The notes beneath the pieces were generated by a model, which saw only the letters and a list, made by a program, of their open reading frames with translations, searched no databases and was not told the DNA's origin. A program made the translations under genes and the position numbers. A stretch of 64,000 nt of DNA, taken from positions 186,001 to 250,000 of the forward strand of contig JADJMV010000007.1 in the NCBI GenBank assembly GCA_016709445.1, written 5' to 3'. Shown here one piece after another: positions 37,646 through 47,029 of the stretch (position 1 is its first letter; the number at the start of each line of letters is the position of its first letter). Source of the stretch: Phycisphaerales bacterium. Its GTDB lineage: Bacteria > Planctomycetota > Phycisphaerae > Phycisphaerales > UBA1924.

Positions 37646-38647
37646 ATGACAGACAACATCCACAAGGTCGTGATCATCGGTTCCGGACCCGCCGGCTGGA
37701 CCGCTGCCGTCTACGCGGCCCGTGCCAATCTCGACCCGATCGTGCTCATCGGCGTGCCGAAGCAGGATCCCGGCCCGATCCTGCCCGGCGGCCAGCTCAT
37801 GCTGACCACCGAGGTCGAGAACTATCCCGGCTTTCCCGAGGGCGTGGCGGGTCCCGAGATGATGGCCAAGTTCCAGGCGCAGGCCGAGCGGTTCGGCACC
37901 GAGGTCATCGGTGACGACGTCGTCCGGTGCGAGTTCTCCAAGACGGGCGAGCCCCATGTGCTCCACACGGCCTCCGGCAGGGCGATCCGCGCCCACGCCG
38001 TGGTGATCGCCACCGGAGCCACCGCCAATTGGATGGGTCTCGAGAGCGAGATGCGGCTTGCGCGGGCGGGTGGGGGTGTGAGCGCGTGCGCCGTGTGCGA
38101 CGGCGCGCTCCCGTTCTTCCGCAACCAGCCCCTCGCCGTTGTCGGCGGCGGCGATACCGCGATGGAAGAGGCCACATACCTCACCAAGTTTGCGTCCACG
38201 GTCTACGTCATCCATCGTCGGGATCAACTCCGGGCCAGCAAGGTGATGCAGGACCGCTTCCTCTCCAAGCCGAACGCACAGGTGCTTTGGAACAAGGTCG
38301 TCGAAGATTGCCAGAGCGAGGGCGAGGTCGGCAAGAACGAGAAGATCAAGGCCCTCGTGCTCCGCGACACCGTGTCGGGGGAACGGTCGGAACTCCCCGT
38401 CCGGGGGCTCTTCATCGCCATCGGGCACACCCCAGCGACCAGATTCCTCAAGGGCGCGGGCATCGAGCTCGACGAGGCTGGCTATGTCCGGCTCCGCTCT
38501 CGGCACAGCGGGACCAATATCGAGGGCGTCTTCGCGGCCGGCGACGTTGCCGACGCGGAGTACCGCCAGGCGATCACGGCCGCGGGCATGGGTTGCCAGG
38601 CCGCACTCGACGCCGAGCGATGGCTGGGCCGCAAGGGTCTGGCCTGA
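37646..38647 (+). CDS. trxB: Thioredoxin-disulfide reductase
   Basis: An FAD/NADPH enzyme that reduces thioredoxin. The 333 residues contain the FAD motif IIGSGPAGWTAAVYAAR, GQLMLTTEVENYPGFPEG, the redox pair in SACAVCDGALPFF (C-A-V-C, where C-A-T-C is common), the NADPH motif VVGGGDTAMEEATYL with HRRDQLRASK, and the C-terminal GVFAAGDVADAEYRQAITAAGMGCQAA. The start is ATG 37646, without an obvious Shine-Dalgarno. Confidence 0.95.
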   Translation: MTDNIHKVVIIGSGPAGWTAAVYAARANLDPIVLIGVPKQDPGPILPGGQLMLTTEVENYPGFPEGVAGPEMMAKFQAQAERFGTEVIGDDVVRCEFSKTGEPHVLHTASGRAIRAHAVVIATGATANWMGLESEMRLARAGGGVSACAVCDGALPFFRNQPLAVVGGGDTAMEEATYLTKFASTVYVIHRRDQLRASKVMQDRFLSKPNAQVLWNKVVEDCQSEGEVGKNEKIKALVLRDTVSGERSELPVRGLFIAIGHTPATRFLKGAGIELDEAGYVRLRSRHSGTNIEGVFAAGDVADAEYRQAITAAGMGCQAALDAERWLGRKGLA

Positions 38648-38669
38648 CGCGCCTACGGAGGCTGGAGTC

Positions 38670-39359
38670 ATGGGAGCCTCGCTCCGGCTCGAGACCGATG
38701 GCTGTGAGTTGATTTCGGGCTTTGTTGCCGGCGCCTTGCTCGAGTCTCTGCGCGAGACCGCGCCGGACGGGCGAGCGGGCCTGCGCGATCCGCTCCGTTC
38801 CTGGCAGGCCGGCCGCCACGCCGCACGGGTTGCGAGCGACCTGGCGACACGGACTCTGTCCTCGCCGGCGATCCTGACGCGGGCGATCTTGTTTGACAAG
38901 CGTGCGGCCGCCAACTGGCATCTCGCCATGCACCAGGATGTCACGGTCGCGGTCGCCGCGCGGCACGAGGTCGAGGGATTCGGGCCATGGTCGTTGAAGG
39001 CGGGCGCCCCGCACGTCGAGCCACCACCGGCGGTTCTCGCCGGGATGCTCACCGTCCGGATCCACCTCGACGACGCAAGGGTGGCTGACGGGTGCCTGAG
39101 GGTCGTACCGGGCAGTCACATGCGGGGTCGCCTGCGACCGGGTGCATACGACCCCTCGCCAGCCACGGGCCTCGCGATCGAAGCGTCGGCCGGAGACGCG
39201 CTCCTGATGAGGCCGCTGCTGCTCCACGGGAGCCAGCGCAGCTCCAGCGGGAGGCGCCGACGCATCCTGCACCTCGAGTTTGCCTCCGCGGCGCTTCCTC
39301 GACCCCTGGAGTGGTTTGGGATCGAGATCAGGGACGACCCGGCGACTCGCAGCGCCTAG
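38670..39359 (+). CDS. Phytanoyl-CoA dioxygenase (PhyH) family Fe(II)/2-oxoglutarate oxygenase
   Basis: A 229-residue double-stranded beta-helix oxygenase. The facial triad pattern is visible: His-x-Asp in AMHQDVTV, the distal His in PLLLHGS, and an Arg-rich 2-oxoglutarate anchor SGRRRRILHLEF. LRVVPGSHMRGRL is a typical PhyH core segment. GGAGGCTGGA precedes the ATG 38670 and the gene follows trxB by 22 nt, so the two are probably co-transcribed. The substrate is not predictable. Confidence 0.8.
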   Translation: MGASLRLETDGCELISGFVAGALLESLRETAPDGRAGLRDPLRSWQAGRHAARVASDLATRTLSSPAILTRAILFDKRAAANWHLAMHQDVTVAVAARHEVEGFGPWSLKAGAPHVEPPPAVLAGMLTVRIHLDDARVADGCLRVVPGSHMRGRLRPGAYDPSPATGLAIEASAGDALLMRPLLLHGSQRSSSGRRRRILHLEFASAALPRPLEWFGIEIRDDPATRSA

Positions 39360-39838
39360 TGCACGTCGCGGATGTCCGCCTCGCCGAGCAGCCGGAAGCC
39401 TTTCCGACGCAGGATCTCGCCGCCCAGGAACTTGTCGTCCACGGCGAGCGCAATGGTGGGGGTGCCGTTGGGCCTGAGCATCAGCGGGTAGGCAAACTGG
39501 ATATTGAGTTCGGCGCCCAGCAGGCTCAGGCAGAGGCTACTGAGCGTGTGGCCCTTGGAGATCTCGACAACCAGGACATCGAGCTCGCAGAACGGGAGCT
39601 TGTTGTCCCGTAGGAGCTGCTTGGCGGCCCGGGCGTTGTTGCTGATCAGGCGGACCACGGCGTGGTCCGCGGCCTCGTGGACGCTCAGGGCGCAGATGAA
39701 GCAGTCGGGAGCATCGGCAAAGGCCTCCACGAGGTCGTAAAGCTTGCCGACACGGTTGTCCAAGAACACGCTCACTTGCGTGACCGTCGGGGGGCAATAC
39801 CCCTTGGTCGTCTCGACGGGCGTCGATGCCTCGCTCAT
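39356..39838 (-). CDS. ACT-domain protein (tandem ACT, small-molecule sensor)
   Basis: A 160-residue protein starting MSEASTPVETTKGY. It contains two ACT-like beta-alpha repeats (TVTQVSVFLDNRVGKLYDLVEAF and LPFCELDVLVVEISKGHTL). Such stand-alone pairs bind amino acids and act as regulators. The ATG at 39838 has a GAAGGG stretch upstream. Its 3' end overlaps the convergent PhyH gene by 4 nt. The ligand cannot be read from the sequence. Confidence 0.8.
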   Translation of the reverse strand: MSEASTPVETTKGYCPPTVTQVSVFLDNRVGKLYDLVEAFADAPDCFICALSVHEAADHAVVRLISNNARAAKQLLRDNKLPFCELDVLVVEISKGHTLSSLCLSLLGAELNIQFAYPLMLRPNGTPTIALAVDDKFLGGEILRRKGFRLLGEADIRDVH

Positions 39839-40036
39839 CCGAATCCCTTCAGCGTCGTGCCGGATCCGCGTGCGTGACGAGCCCAGCTCGGCCGTGCGTC
39901 GGGCGCGGCCCATCCCACTCCCACCGATACTCGGTGGTATGGTCTGAGAATACCCGCCCTGAAGGCCGCGGAAAAGCGAAATCCCCCCGCGGATCGGGGG
40001 GGGTGGGGAATCGTCAGGGGTGGCGTAGTCCGTGGC

Positions 40037-40399
40037 TCAAACCGCGAAGCTGGAGCCGCAGCCGCAACTCGTCGTGGCATTGGGGTTGTTGAACACGAAA
40101 CCCCGCCCCATGATCTCGTCCCGAAAGTCGACGGTGGTTCCGTTGAGATAGAGCAGACTCTTGGGGTCGCAGATGATCTTGACCCCGTGCTGCTCAAACT
40201 CCTCGTCGGTCTCTTTCTGGTTCTCGGTGAGGTCGAGCACGTAGCTGAATCCGGAGCAGCCGCCGCCCTTGACGCCCACGCGGAGGCGGACCTTCGCGGC
40301 GTCGAGCTCCTGCTGCTCGATGATGTTGCGGATCTCGCGGGCCGCGGCCTCGGAGAGGATGATCCCGGATTCGGTTGTCGTCTGGTGGGTCTCGTGCAT
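40037..40399 (-). CDS. A-type iron-sulfur carrier (IscA/ErpA)
   Basis: A 120-residue protein with the three conserved Cys: GGGCSGFSY at mid-protein and the C-terminal SCGCGSSF. It receives and delivers Fe-S clusters after assembly on IscU. GGGAGG lies upstream of ATG 40399. It follows iscU on the same strand (62 nt), so the transcript order is iscS-iscU-iscA. An unassigned GC hairpin lies in the 200-nt gap toward the ACT gene. Confidence 0.93.
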   Translation of the reverse strand: MHETHQTTTESGIILSEAAAREIRNIIEQQELDAAKVRLRVGVKGGGCSGFSYVLDLTENQKETDEEFEQHGVKIICDPKSLLYLNGTTVDFRDEIMGRGFVFNNPNATTSCGCGSSFAV

Positions 40400-40460
40400 G
40401 GCGGGCCTCCCTGTTCCCTTGATACTACGCGGGCGGGGCGTGGACGGATCGGGGTGGTAT

Positions 40461-40889
40461 TCAGGCCTTGGCGGCGGTCTGTGGGGCTTCGGTGCTGTTC
40501 TTGGCCTTGTAGTCGGCGATGGCGGCCTTGATCGCGTCTTCGGCCAGCACGGAACAGTGGATCTTGACCGGGGGCAGGCTGAGCTCTTCGACGATCTCGG
40601 TGTTCCGGATCGACAGGCCCTCGTCCAGGGTCCGGCCCTTGAGCCACTCGGTGGCCAGGGAGCTGGAGGCGATGGCCGAGCCGCAGCCGAAGCACTTGAA
40701 CTTCGCGTCCTCGATCACGCCGGTGTCCTGGTTTACCTTGATCTGCAGCTGCATCACGTCGCCGCACTCGGGGGCGCCCACCAGTCCGACGCCGACGTCC
40801 TTGCGGCCCTTGACCTCGCCGGTCGAGCCAAAGTTGCCGACATTCCTCGGATTCTCGTAGTGGTCCACAACCTTGTCGCTGTACGCCAT
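40461..40889 (-). CDS. iscU: Fe-S cluster assembly scaffold IscU
   Basis: The 142-residue scaffold on which IscS-derived sulfur and iron form clusters. The three ligand Cys are in APECGDVM, FKCFGCGSAIAS and VKIHCSVLAED, with the start MAYSDKVVDHYENPRNVGN typical of the family. The C-terminal DYKAKNSTEAPQ tail follows. It lies 92 nt after the iscS stop. The ATG at 40889 has GGAGGTGA upstream. Confidence 0.95.
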   Translation of the reverse strand: MAYSDKVVDHYENPRNVGNFGSTGEVKGRKDVGVGLVGAPECGDVMQLQIKVNQDTGVIEDAKFKCFGCGSAIASSSLATEWLKGRTLDEGLSIRNTEIVEELSLPPVKIHCSVLAEDAIKAAIADYKAKNSTEAPQTAAKA

Positions 40890-40981
40890 CGTTCACCTCC
40901 GGGCCTGTGGCCCGTGCTCTGCTTGTTGAACCCGCCCCGGGCCGGCCGCGCCGCCGGGCGAGGCTCCGGCCGCCCCGAGAA

Positions 40982-42216
40982 CTAGTGGGCCTGCCACTCG
41001 ATCTTCGTGATGTCGATACCTTCCTGGTGCATGTCGTAGAGGGGGCTGAGCGATCGGAGCTTGCGGACGGCCTCGATGATCTTGGCGCCCGCGAACTCGA
41101 CCTCCTCCTCGGTGGTCCAGCGCCCCAGGCTGAGCCGGAGGGAGCTGTGGGCCAGGTCGTCTCCGATGCCGAGACCCTTGAGCACGTAGCTCGGCTCGAG
41201 GCTCGCGCGCTGGTGCATGCCGACCCCGAACTCATCGCGATGTCCTTGCACGCCATCATCAGGCTCTCGCCCTCGACAAATCCGAAGGAGATGTTCGTCA
41301 GGTGGGGGAGCCGCTTGTCGGGGTGGCCGTTGATCTGCACCACATCGAGGGAAGAGGTGATCCGTTGCTCGAGCTTCTTGCGGAGTCCGAAGAGCCGCTC
41401 CCGGTCGCTGTCCATCTCCGCCAGGGCGAGCTGGCACGCCTTGCCGAGCCCGACGATCCCGGTCACATTGAGGGTGCCGGAACGGAAGTTGCGCTCCTGT
41501 CCTCCGCCGTCCTGGAGGGCCTGCAGGCGGATCCGGGGTTTGCGCCGACGCACGAAGAGCGCACCGACGCCCTTGGGTCCGTAGAACTTGTGCCCGCTCA
41601 TGCTGAGCAGGTCGACGTTGTCCTTGTTGACGTCGATGGGCATCTTCCCGGCCCACTGTGTCGCATCGGTGTGGAACACTACGTCGCGCTCGTGACAGAG
41701 CGCCCCGATCTCGCGGACCTCGTTGATGGTGCCGATCTCGTTGTTGGCCCACATGATGGTCACGAGGATCGTGTCGTCCCGCATCGCCTGCTCGACCATC
41801 GCGCGGGTCACGATACCGTCCCGGCCCGGCTCGAGGAAGGTGACGTCGAAGCCCTCCTTCTCCAGACGCTTGCAGGGGTCGAGCACCGCCTTGTGCTCGA
41901 TGATGCAGCTGATGATGTGCCCGCGCTTGGTCCCGCCGGCGGGCGCCTTCTCGTACATGTAGGCCGCGCCCTTGATGGCGAGGTTGTTGCTCTCGGTCGC
42001 CCCGCTCGTGAACACCACTTCCTTGCGGTCCGCCCCCAGGAGGGCCGCGACCTGCGCCCGGGCCGTTTCGACGCCCTCTTCCGCCTCCCAGCCGAAGGCG
42101 TGGTTGCGGCTGCCGGGATTCCCGAACTTCTCGGTGAAGTAGGGCAGCATCGCCTCGACGACGCGGGGGTCGCAGGGGGTGGTCGCGGCGTGGTCGAGAT
42201 AGAGCGGGAGTCGCAT
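40982..42216 (-). CDS. iscS: Cysteine desulfurase IscS/NifS, frameshifted
   Basis: A PLP enzyme that takes sulfur from cysteine for Fe-S synthesis. PLP-Lys is in SMSGHKFYGPKGVGALF. The persulfide Cys is in SSGSACTSA, exactly where the frame breaks. The first frame reads to SGSACTSA; the second, starting SLEPSYVLKGLGIGDDLAHSSLR, is two bases offset and runs to 40982. Removing two bases from the GCGCGC repeat at about 41204-41209 restores a single frame. Start ATG 42216 has GGAGG 8 nt upstream. The gene heads the iscS-iscU-iscA cluster. Confidence 0.92.
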
Positions 42217-42275
42217 GGGCATTCCTCCACCGAATCGGCATTCTGCCGTCCGGAATCGAGACTTAGAATCATTCC

Positions 42276-42304
42276 ATTGTAGGATCGCGCCGGAGGGGGG
42301 ACAA
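42276..42304 (-). promoter_or_regulatory. Promoter of the isc cluster, TTGTCC-N17-TACAAT
   Basis: On the minus strand, TTGTCC (42299-42304) and TACAAT (42276-42281) are separated by 17 nt, ahead of iscS. An inverted repeat GGAAT...ATTCC (42271-42275 with 42252-42256) overlaps the presumed transcription start. It could be an operator for an iron or Fe-S responsive regulator; no iscR is present in the window. Confidence 0.6.
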
Positions 42305-42331
42305 TCGCGGAATGGATCGTCGTGGCCCCAC

Positions 42332-42766
42332 CTACTCGGTCTCGGGACGCCTCAACTCGAGTTCGACGCGGTTCCCGGACTCGTTGAAGGCGATGCGGCT
42401 CATATAGGCCCGCATCAGGACGAGTCCCCGGCCCCCGGGCGTTTCGAGGTTTTCATCCAACGTCGGGTCGGGCACCGACTCGGGCCGGAACCCCGGGCCC
42501 TGGTCTTGGACTGCAACACGGATCCGCTCCGGGCCGACGGCGTACTCGATCTCGACTGGGGTCGAGTCCGGGAGCGAACGGTGGCCGTGCTTGAACGCGT
42601 TGGTGATCGCCTCTTCGAGGGCGAGCCGCAGCGCGAATCGGGCACTCCTCGAGTAGCCCAACTCCTCGGCCGCCTCCACCACCAGGTCTTGAAGGGCGGC
42701 GATCTGGTCCCGGTCATTGACCATCAGGACACGCCCGGACACGCTTGGCGGCGTTGGTGGACTCAT
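42332..42766 (-). CDS. Anti-sigma regulatory factor, RsbW-like serine kinase/ATPase
   Basis: A 144-residue GHKL-type ATPase domain: ALRLALEEAITNAFKHGHR (N box), VQDQGPGFRPESV (G1) and GGRGLVLMRAYMSRI (G2). This class switches by phosphorylating a partner anti-anti-sigma factor. It starts with ATG 42766 (a GTG at 42775 is possible). It follows the STAS protein gene (42781-43140) on the same strand with about 14 nt between, a typical RsbV-RsbW pair. No sigma factor sits directly with it. Confidence 0.85.
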   Translation of the reverse strand: MSPPTPPSVSGRVLMVNDRDQIAALQDLVVEAAEELGYSRSARFALRLALEEAITNAFKHGHRSLPDSTPVEIEYAVGPERIRVAVQDQGPGFRPESVPDPTLDENLETPGGRGLVLMRAYMSRIAFNESGNRVELELRRPETE

Positions 42767-42780
42767 CACACGCACGGGGT

Positions 42781-43140
42781 TCAGCCGAAGCTCTTGAGCG
42801 CCTCTTCGGTTGATTCCTTGATGTCGAACAACTGGTTCAGCCGCGTAATCACGAACACCTCGTAGATCTGCGGATCGATGTTGGCCAGGCAGAGCCGACC
42901 GCCCTTGTTCCGGATCTTGGTGTTGACGGTGATGAGCGTGCCGAGCGCCGCTGACGAGAGGTGATCGACGTTGGCGAAGCTGATCAGGAGCTGGGGCTTG
43001 GCGGACCGATCGATGATCGAGCCGATCTCTTCGCCGATGGCCTGGATGTTGGCTTCGTCGAGGATATTGCGGTCGATGAACTCGATCTGCGTGACGCCCT
43101 GGGTGTCCTTGATCCGGATGCGAGACCCACTCCCCGCCAT
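42781..43140 (-). CDS. Anti-sigma factor antagonist (STAS domain, RsbV-like)
   Basis: A 119-residue STAS protein. The phospho-acceptor Ser region ANVDHLSSAALGTLI and the N-terminal IRIKDTQGVTQIEF strand are present. It acts with the downstream kinase in a partner-switch. ATG 43140 has AGGAGG 6-7 nt upstream. A -10-like TACACT lies 90 nt upstream at about 43219-43224 on the minus strand, with no convincing -35. Confidence 0.87.
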   Translation of the reverse strand: MAGSGSRIRIKDTQGVTQIEFIDRNILDEANIQAIGEEIGSIIDRSAKPQLLISFANVDHLSSAALGTLITVNTKIRNKGGRLCLANIDPQIYEVFVITRLNQLFDIKESTEEALKSFG

Positions 43141-43254
43141 GACCGTACCTCCTGCGTCACCACACCAACGCCGCACTCCGGGGACGCCGAGCCCCGCCGG
43201 CCTCCGCGGCCCGCCCATAGTGTAACCGCTCCGATCGTCCGGGGGGACCGCTCG

Positions 43255-43293
43255 CAAAACGAGAAGGGGCCGCCGGATGTTCCCGGCGGCCCC
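43255..43293 (-). terminator. Intrinsic terminator after the secretin gene
   Basis: On the minus strand, GGGGCCGCCGG pairs with CCGGCGGCCCC (11 bp, loop GAACAT), followed by TTCTCGTTTT. It separates the secretin from the RsbV-like gene. Confidence 0.85.
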
Positions 43294-43327
43294 CAAGGCG
43301 TGCGGAGGTTCCAGAGCGGATGTGGCC

Positions 43328-46300
43328 TCAGCCCCCGAGGCCGCGGAGCGACTGCTCGAGGCCGGGGAAGGAGTTGTTCTCCTGCTCGTTCTGGATCAGG
43401 ATGGTGGGCTTGATCAGGATGAGGAGGGTCTGCTCCTCGCGGGACTGGATGCGGTTGGAGAAGAAGCGGTTGATGATGGGGATCTTGCTGAGCACGGGGA
43501 CACCGGTCTCAACCTCGGTCTCGGTCACGAGGCGCTGCCCGCCGAGCAGCACGGTGCCCTGATCGGGCACGGTGACGGTCGTCTGGACCTGGGTGACGGT
43601 CACGGTGGGGAGCTGGATGAACGACTGGGTATCTTGGGAGGAGACCAGCTGGCCGCCGGCGACGGCGGTGACGGGCTGCTGGGCGAACCCCTTAATCTTG
43701 GAGACCGAGCTGGTGACATCGAGCAGGACGTACCGGCGGTCGGCGGTGACCTGACCGGTGACGAGCATGACAACGCCCTCGGAGGCGACGGCCAGGGTCG
43801 GGTCGAAGCCGACGGCCGAGTCGGACACCACCGGCTGGAGGTCGGAGACGAAGGACTGCTGGGTCACGACGTAGAAGTTGGACGTCTGGCCGTTGGTGAA
43901 GGTCAGGCGTGGGGCGGTGAGCTGGGCGCTCCGGCGGTCGGCCTGCGTGGCCTTGACCAGGAAGTCGACCTGCACGTCGTCGAGGAACTGGCCGGCGATG
44001 CCGAGGGCGGGGGCCTCGCCGAGAACCTTGCCGGCGAAGTCGCCCGTCATGAGCGTCGAGGCCAGGCCGAGCGAGTTCTGCCCGGTGCCGATGGGCGACC
44101 AGGGGCGGGGATTGACGGTGCCCTGGGTCGTGCCGGTGCCGCCGCCGTTGTCCGGGCCGGTGATGGTGCGCTGCAGGCCCGAGCCGCCGAAGTCGAAGAA
44201 GTCGCTCGCCTGCACGTTGGGGTCGGTGGCGCGGGCGGCGCGGATCTGGTTGTTCTTGGCGTTGAAGTAGACGTCGAGATCGAAGCCGACCTGCTCGAAG
44301 AAGTCCTGGGCGACGAGCAGGAACCGCGTCTCGACGTTGATCTGCATGGCCTTGGCTTCGCGGAGCTTGCTCAGCAGGCTGTGGATCTCGCGGTGGTTCT
44401 TCGGCGTGTTGCGGATGAGCAGCTGGCCGTTGAGGTCGTACATGGCGCCGGTGGTGCCGCCGCCCTCGGGCCAGCTCTCCTCATCCACGTTGCGGTAGAT
44501 GATCTCCTTGATCTGGTCGATGCGGTCTTGGAGGGGCAGGCGGTTCACGTCCTGCTGCTGGTTGGTCTGGAAGGGGCTCTGCCCGCCGCCGCCGCCCTGT
44601 GAGCTCTGGAGCACGCTCTGGAGGTCGATCTGGGGGGCCTCGTCGTAGTTGGGCACCTCGAAGATGAGGTCGCGGATGTCGTACATCTCAAGCACGGTGT
44701 GGCGTCGGATCCGGTCCTCGCTGGCGATCTGGAGCATGCCGTCCTGGACGGCCCAGTCTGCCTGGGTCACCGGATCGGTGCTGACCTTGTCGAGCAGGCG
44801 CTCGAGCACCGTGCGGGCGTTGGTCTTCTTGAGGCTCAGGGAGACGGTCGTCTCCTTGTCGATGCCGATCTCCTCGAGCGAGGCCCAGTCCACGTCCATG
44901 TCGAAGCCGGTCATCTGGCCGAAGTAGGCCAGCGCCTGCTCGAGCGTGTTGTCGTTGAACGCGGCCGGAAGCGTCGTGGTCTCGAGGGCGGCGAGGACGC
45001 GGCGGTCGGCCGGGCTCTCGTTGGTCGCCTCGACCCCGGCCCGCTGGGCGCTGATGGCGGGCCAATCGGTCGGGTAGTTCATGATGCCGGCGGGCGGGAT
45101 GGTCGCCTCGATGGTCTCCATCTGCTGGGTCGAGATCGCGTTGGCCGCGTCGTTGCGAAGTGTCGAGGCGGTCCGGTAGACCAGGTTGTCCCGCAGCATG
45201 TCGCGGAGGAGAAGGCCGGATGGGTTGATGGGGTCGAGGAAGAGGATCTGGTTCTCGACGACCTGCAGCGCTTCCTTGTACTTCATCTCCATCTGGAGGG
45301 CGCGGACGCGCTCGATCGCCTCGGTGATCTTGCGGGCACGCTCGCGCTGGCGCTGCAGGGCCTGGTCGATCGCGTCGCGCTTGGCCTGGTTCTCCACGTC
45401 GATCTGCTGCTGCATCTTGATGCGCTCGTCGGCGACGTCGATGTCGGCCTTCAGGTTGGAGAGCTGGGTCGCCATCGCGCTCAGGTCACCCTCGCTGAAG
45501 AGCTGCTTGGCCTTGGCGCTTGACCATGTGAGCTGCGCCGCCGCGGCCGCGTCGCGGGCGCTGGCGGTGTCGTAGGCCTGCATCGCCTTCTGCGCCTGGG
45601 CGAGCTGGTTGTTGAACTGGGCCTTGGACTGGCTGGCCGCCACCCCGATGCGCGCTGATCTGGTCGTCGATCAGGCTCGTTTGGGCGCTGCCCATCTGGA
45701 GCAGGCACTCCTGGATGCGCTGCTGGGCGTGTGAGGTCTGGTCGCCGCTGAGCAGGTCGCCGAACTCGGAGAGCGCCCGCTGGTACTTCGCCTTGGCGTC
45801 GGCCCAGCGACTCTCGCCGAAGGCCACGTCCGCCTCGGCCATCGTGCTCCCGGCCTCGAGCTGGCGGGCCACCTGCAGGAAGTCCTGGTTCTCCGGCTGC
45901 GACTGGGCGCTCGGGGTTTCGGGCTGCCACGCGTTCTCCGTGACGCCTTCGTTCCCGTTCTCGTCGCGGGTCACGACGCCGGGCTGGAGCATGCCCGCTG
46001 CCGCGATGGGCTCATCGAAGCGTGCGCCGCGCGCCGCCTCCTGCATCAGGATCTGCTCCTGCGCGGCGAGGAGCTGCTCGCGCTCGCCCGAAGAGAGAGT
46101 CACACCGGAGCGGCTGACGGAGGAGAGGCCGCTCTTGGCCTCGACGTAGCGTCCCGCATCAAGGGCTCGCAGCGCGTCGGAGAGGCGGGCCTTCATGGCC
46201 GGGCCGAGTTGGGCCTGGCGGGCCTCCACCGACCGCATGATGTTCTGAGCCCGCTCGACCTGGTCGGCGGACGCGGTTCCGGAGCTGGCCACCGCCCCGG

Positions 46301-46682
46301 CATGGTGGGCCGCGGCCCGCAGGTCCTCAGACCCCAGCGCGTACTCGGCCTTCTGGAGACTGACCTCGTAGGAGTCGAGGGCCATGATCTTGCGGTTGAC
46401 CTCGGTCGACAACTGCAGGGCCCGCGCCCGCTCCGTGTCGGTGAGGTCGGCCCCGGAGCCGGCGAGCAGGTCGCTCAGCGTTTCGTAGGCGTGGATCAGC
46501 TTGCCCTCGTCGGCCAGGGCCTGGGCCCGGTCGATGATCGAGCCCGGCGCGGCGATCTCGTCACGGATGGTGACGCCCGTCGACTGCGCCAAGGCCGGCG
46601 ACACAAGCACGCCGTGCACGCCAGCGCAAGCTGCGGCCGCGGCGAGCAGTGATCCGACACGACGGGGGGTGCGCCTCAACAT
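43328..46682 (-). CDS. Secretin (GspD/PilQ-like) outer-membrane channel protein, frameshifted
   Basis: A protein of about 1118 residues when the frames are joined. The signal peptide ends near VSPALAQS. A long helical N-terminal region follows (TPR-like, residues about 30-520), then STN/N0-N1-like domains, and the C-terminal secretin domain ending LIKPTILIQNEQENNSF with VPVLSKIPIINRFFSNR. The first frame runs from 46682 to 45654 and the second from about 45648 to 43328. Adding two bases in the CG repeat near 45650-45655 joins them as ISARIGVAASQSKAQFNN. It may be the outer-membrane channel of a type II or pilus system. Confidence 0.85.
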
Positions 46683-47029
46683 GCTGATCTCCAAGCTGTT
46701 CCTCTGCCGCGACGATGCTCCCGTCGCGTCGAGCATTATTTCAAGCGCCCGCAACTCAAGCGGGACGAGGTCTCCACACGATGGACGAGGAGGCGGCTGG
46801 TTCGGCCGCCGGGCTTACCGGCTCCCCGGGGGGCATTGCCTCCGCCCAGGGCAGAGACCCGCTCTGCCCGTGGGGTCAGAAGATAACCCGCCCGATCCAG
46901 AATCGCAACTGGCGAGGCCTGCACTTCGTGAGGCCCGACATCCCCTTGCACTCCATATTCCACGCCGAGCCTCCCGCGGTTGCTTCATGCTTGACCGGCA
47001 TTTTCACCGGGATAACCCGCTTCGTCGGC
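46683..47029. other. Intergenic region upstream of the secretin (347 nt)
   Basis: Separates the secretin from the divergently ending gene at 47030. On the minus strand TTGAGT (46753-46758) with AATGCT 16 nt later is a weak promoter candidate. The remainder contains several GC-rich inverted repeats of unknown role. No riboswitch family was recognised. Confidence 0.4.

Noticed and set aside
46683..47029. c-di-GMP or other riboswitch leader for the secretin
   Set aside because: GC-rich inverted repeats exist, but no conserved core of a known class could be matched, so nothing was called.
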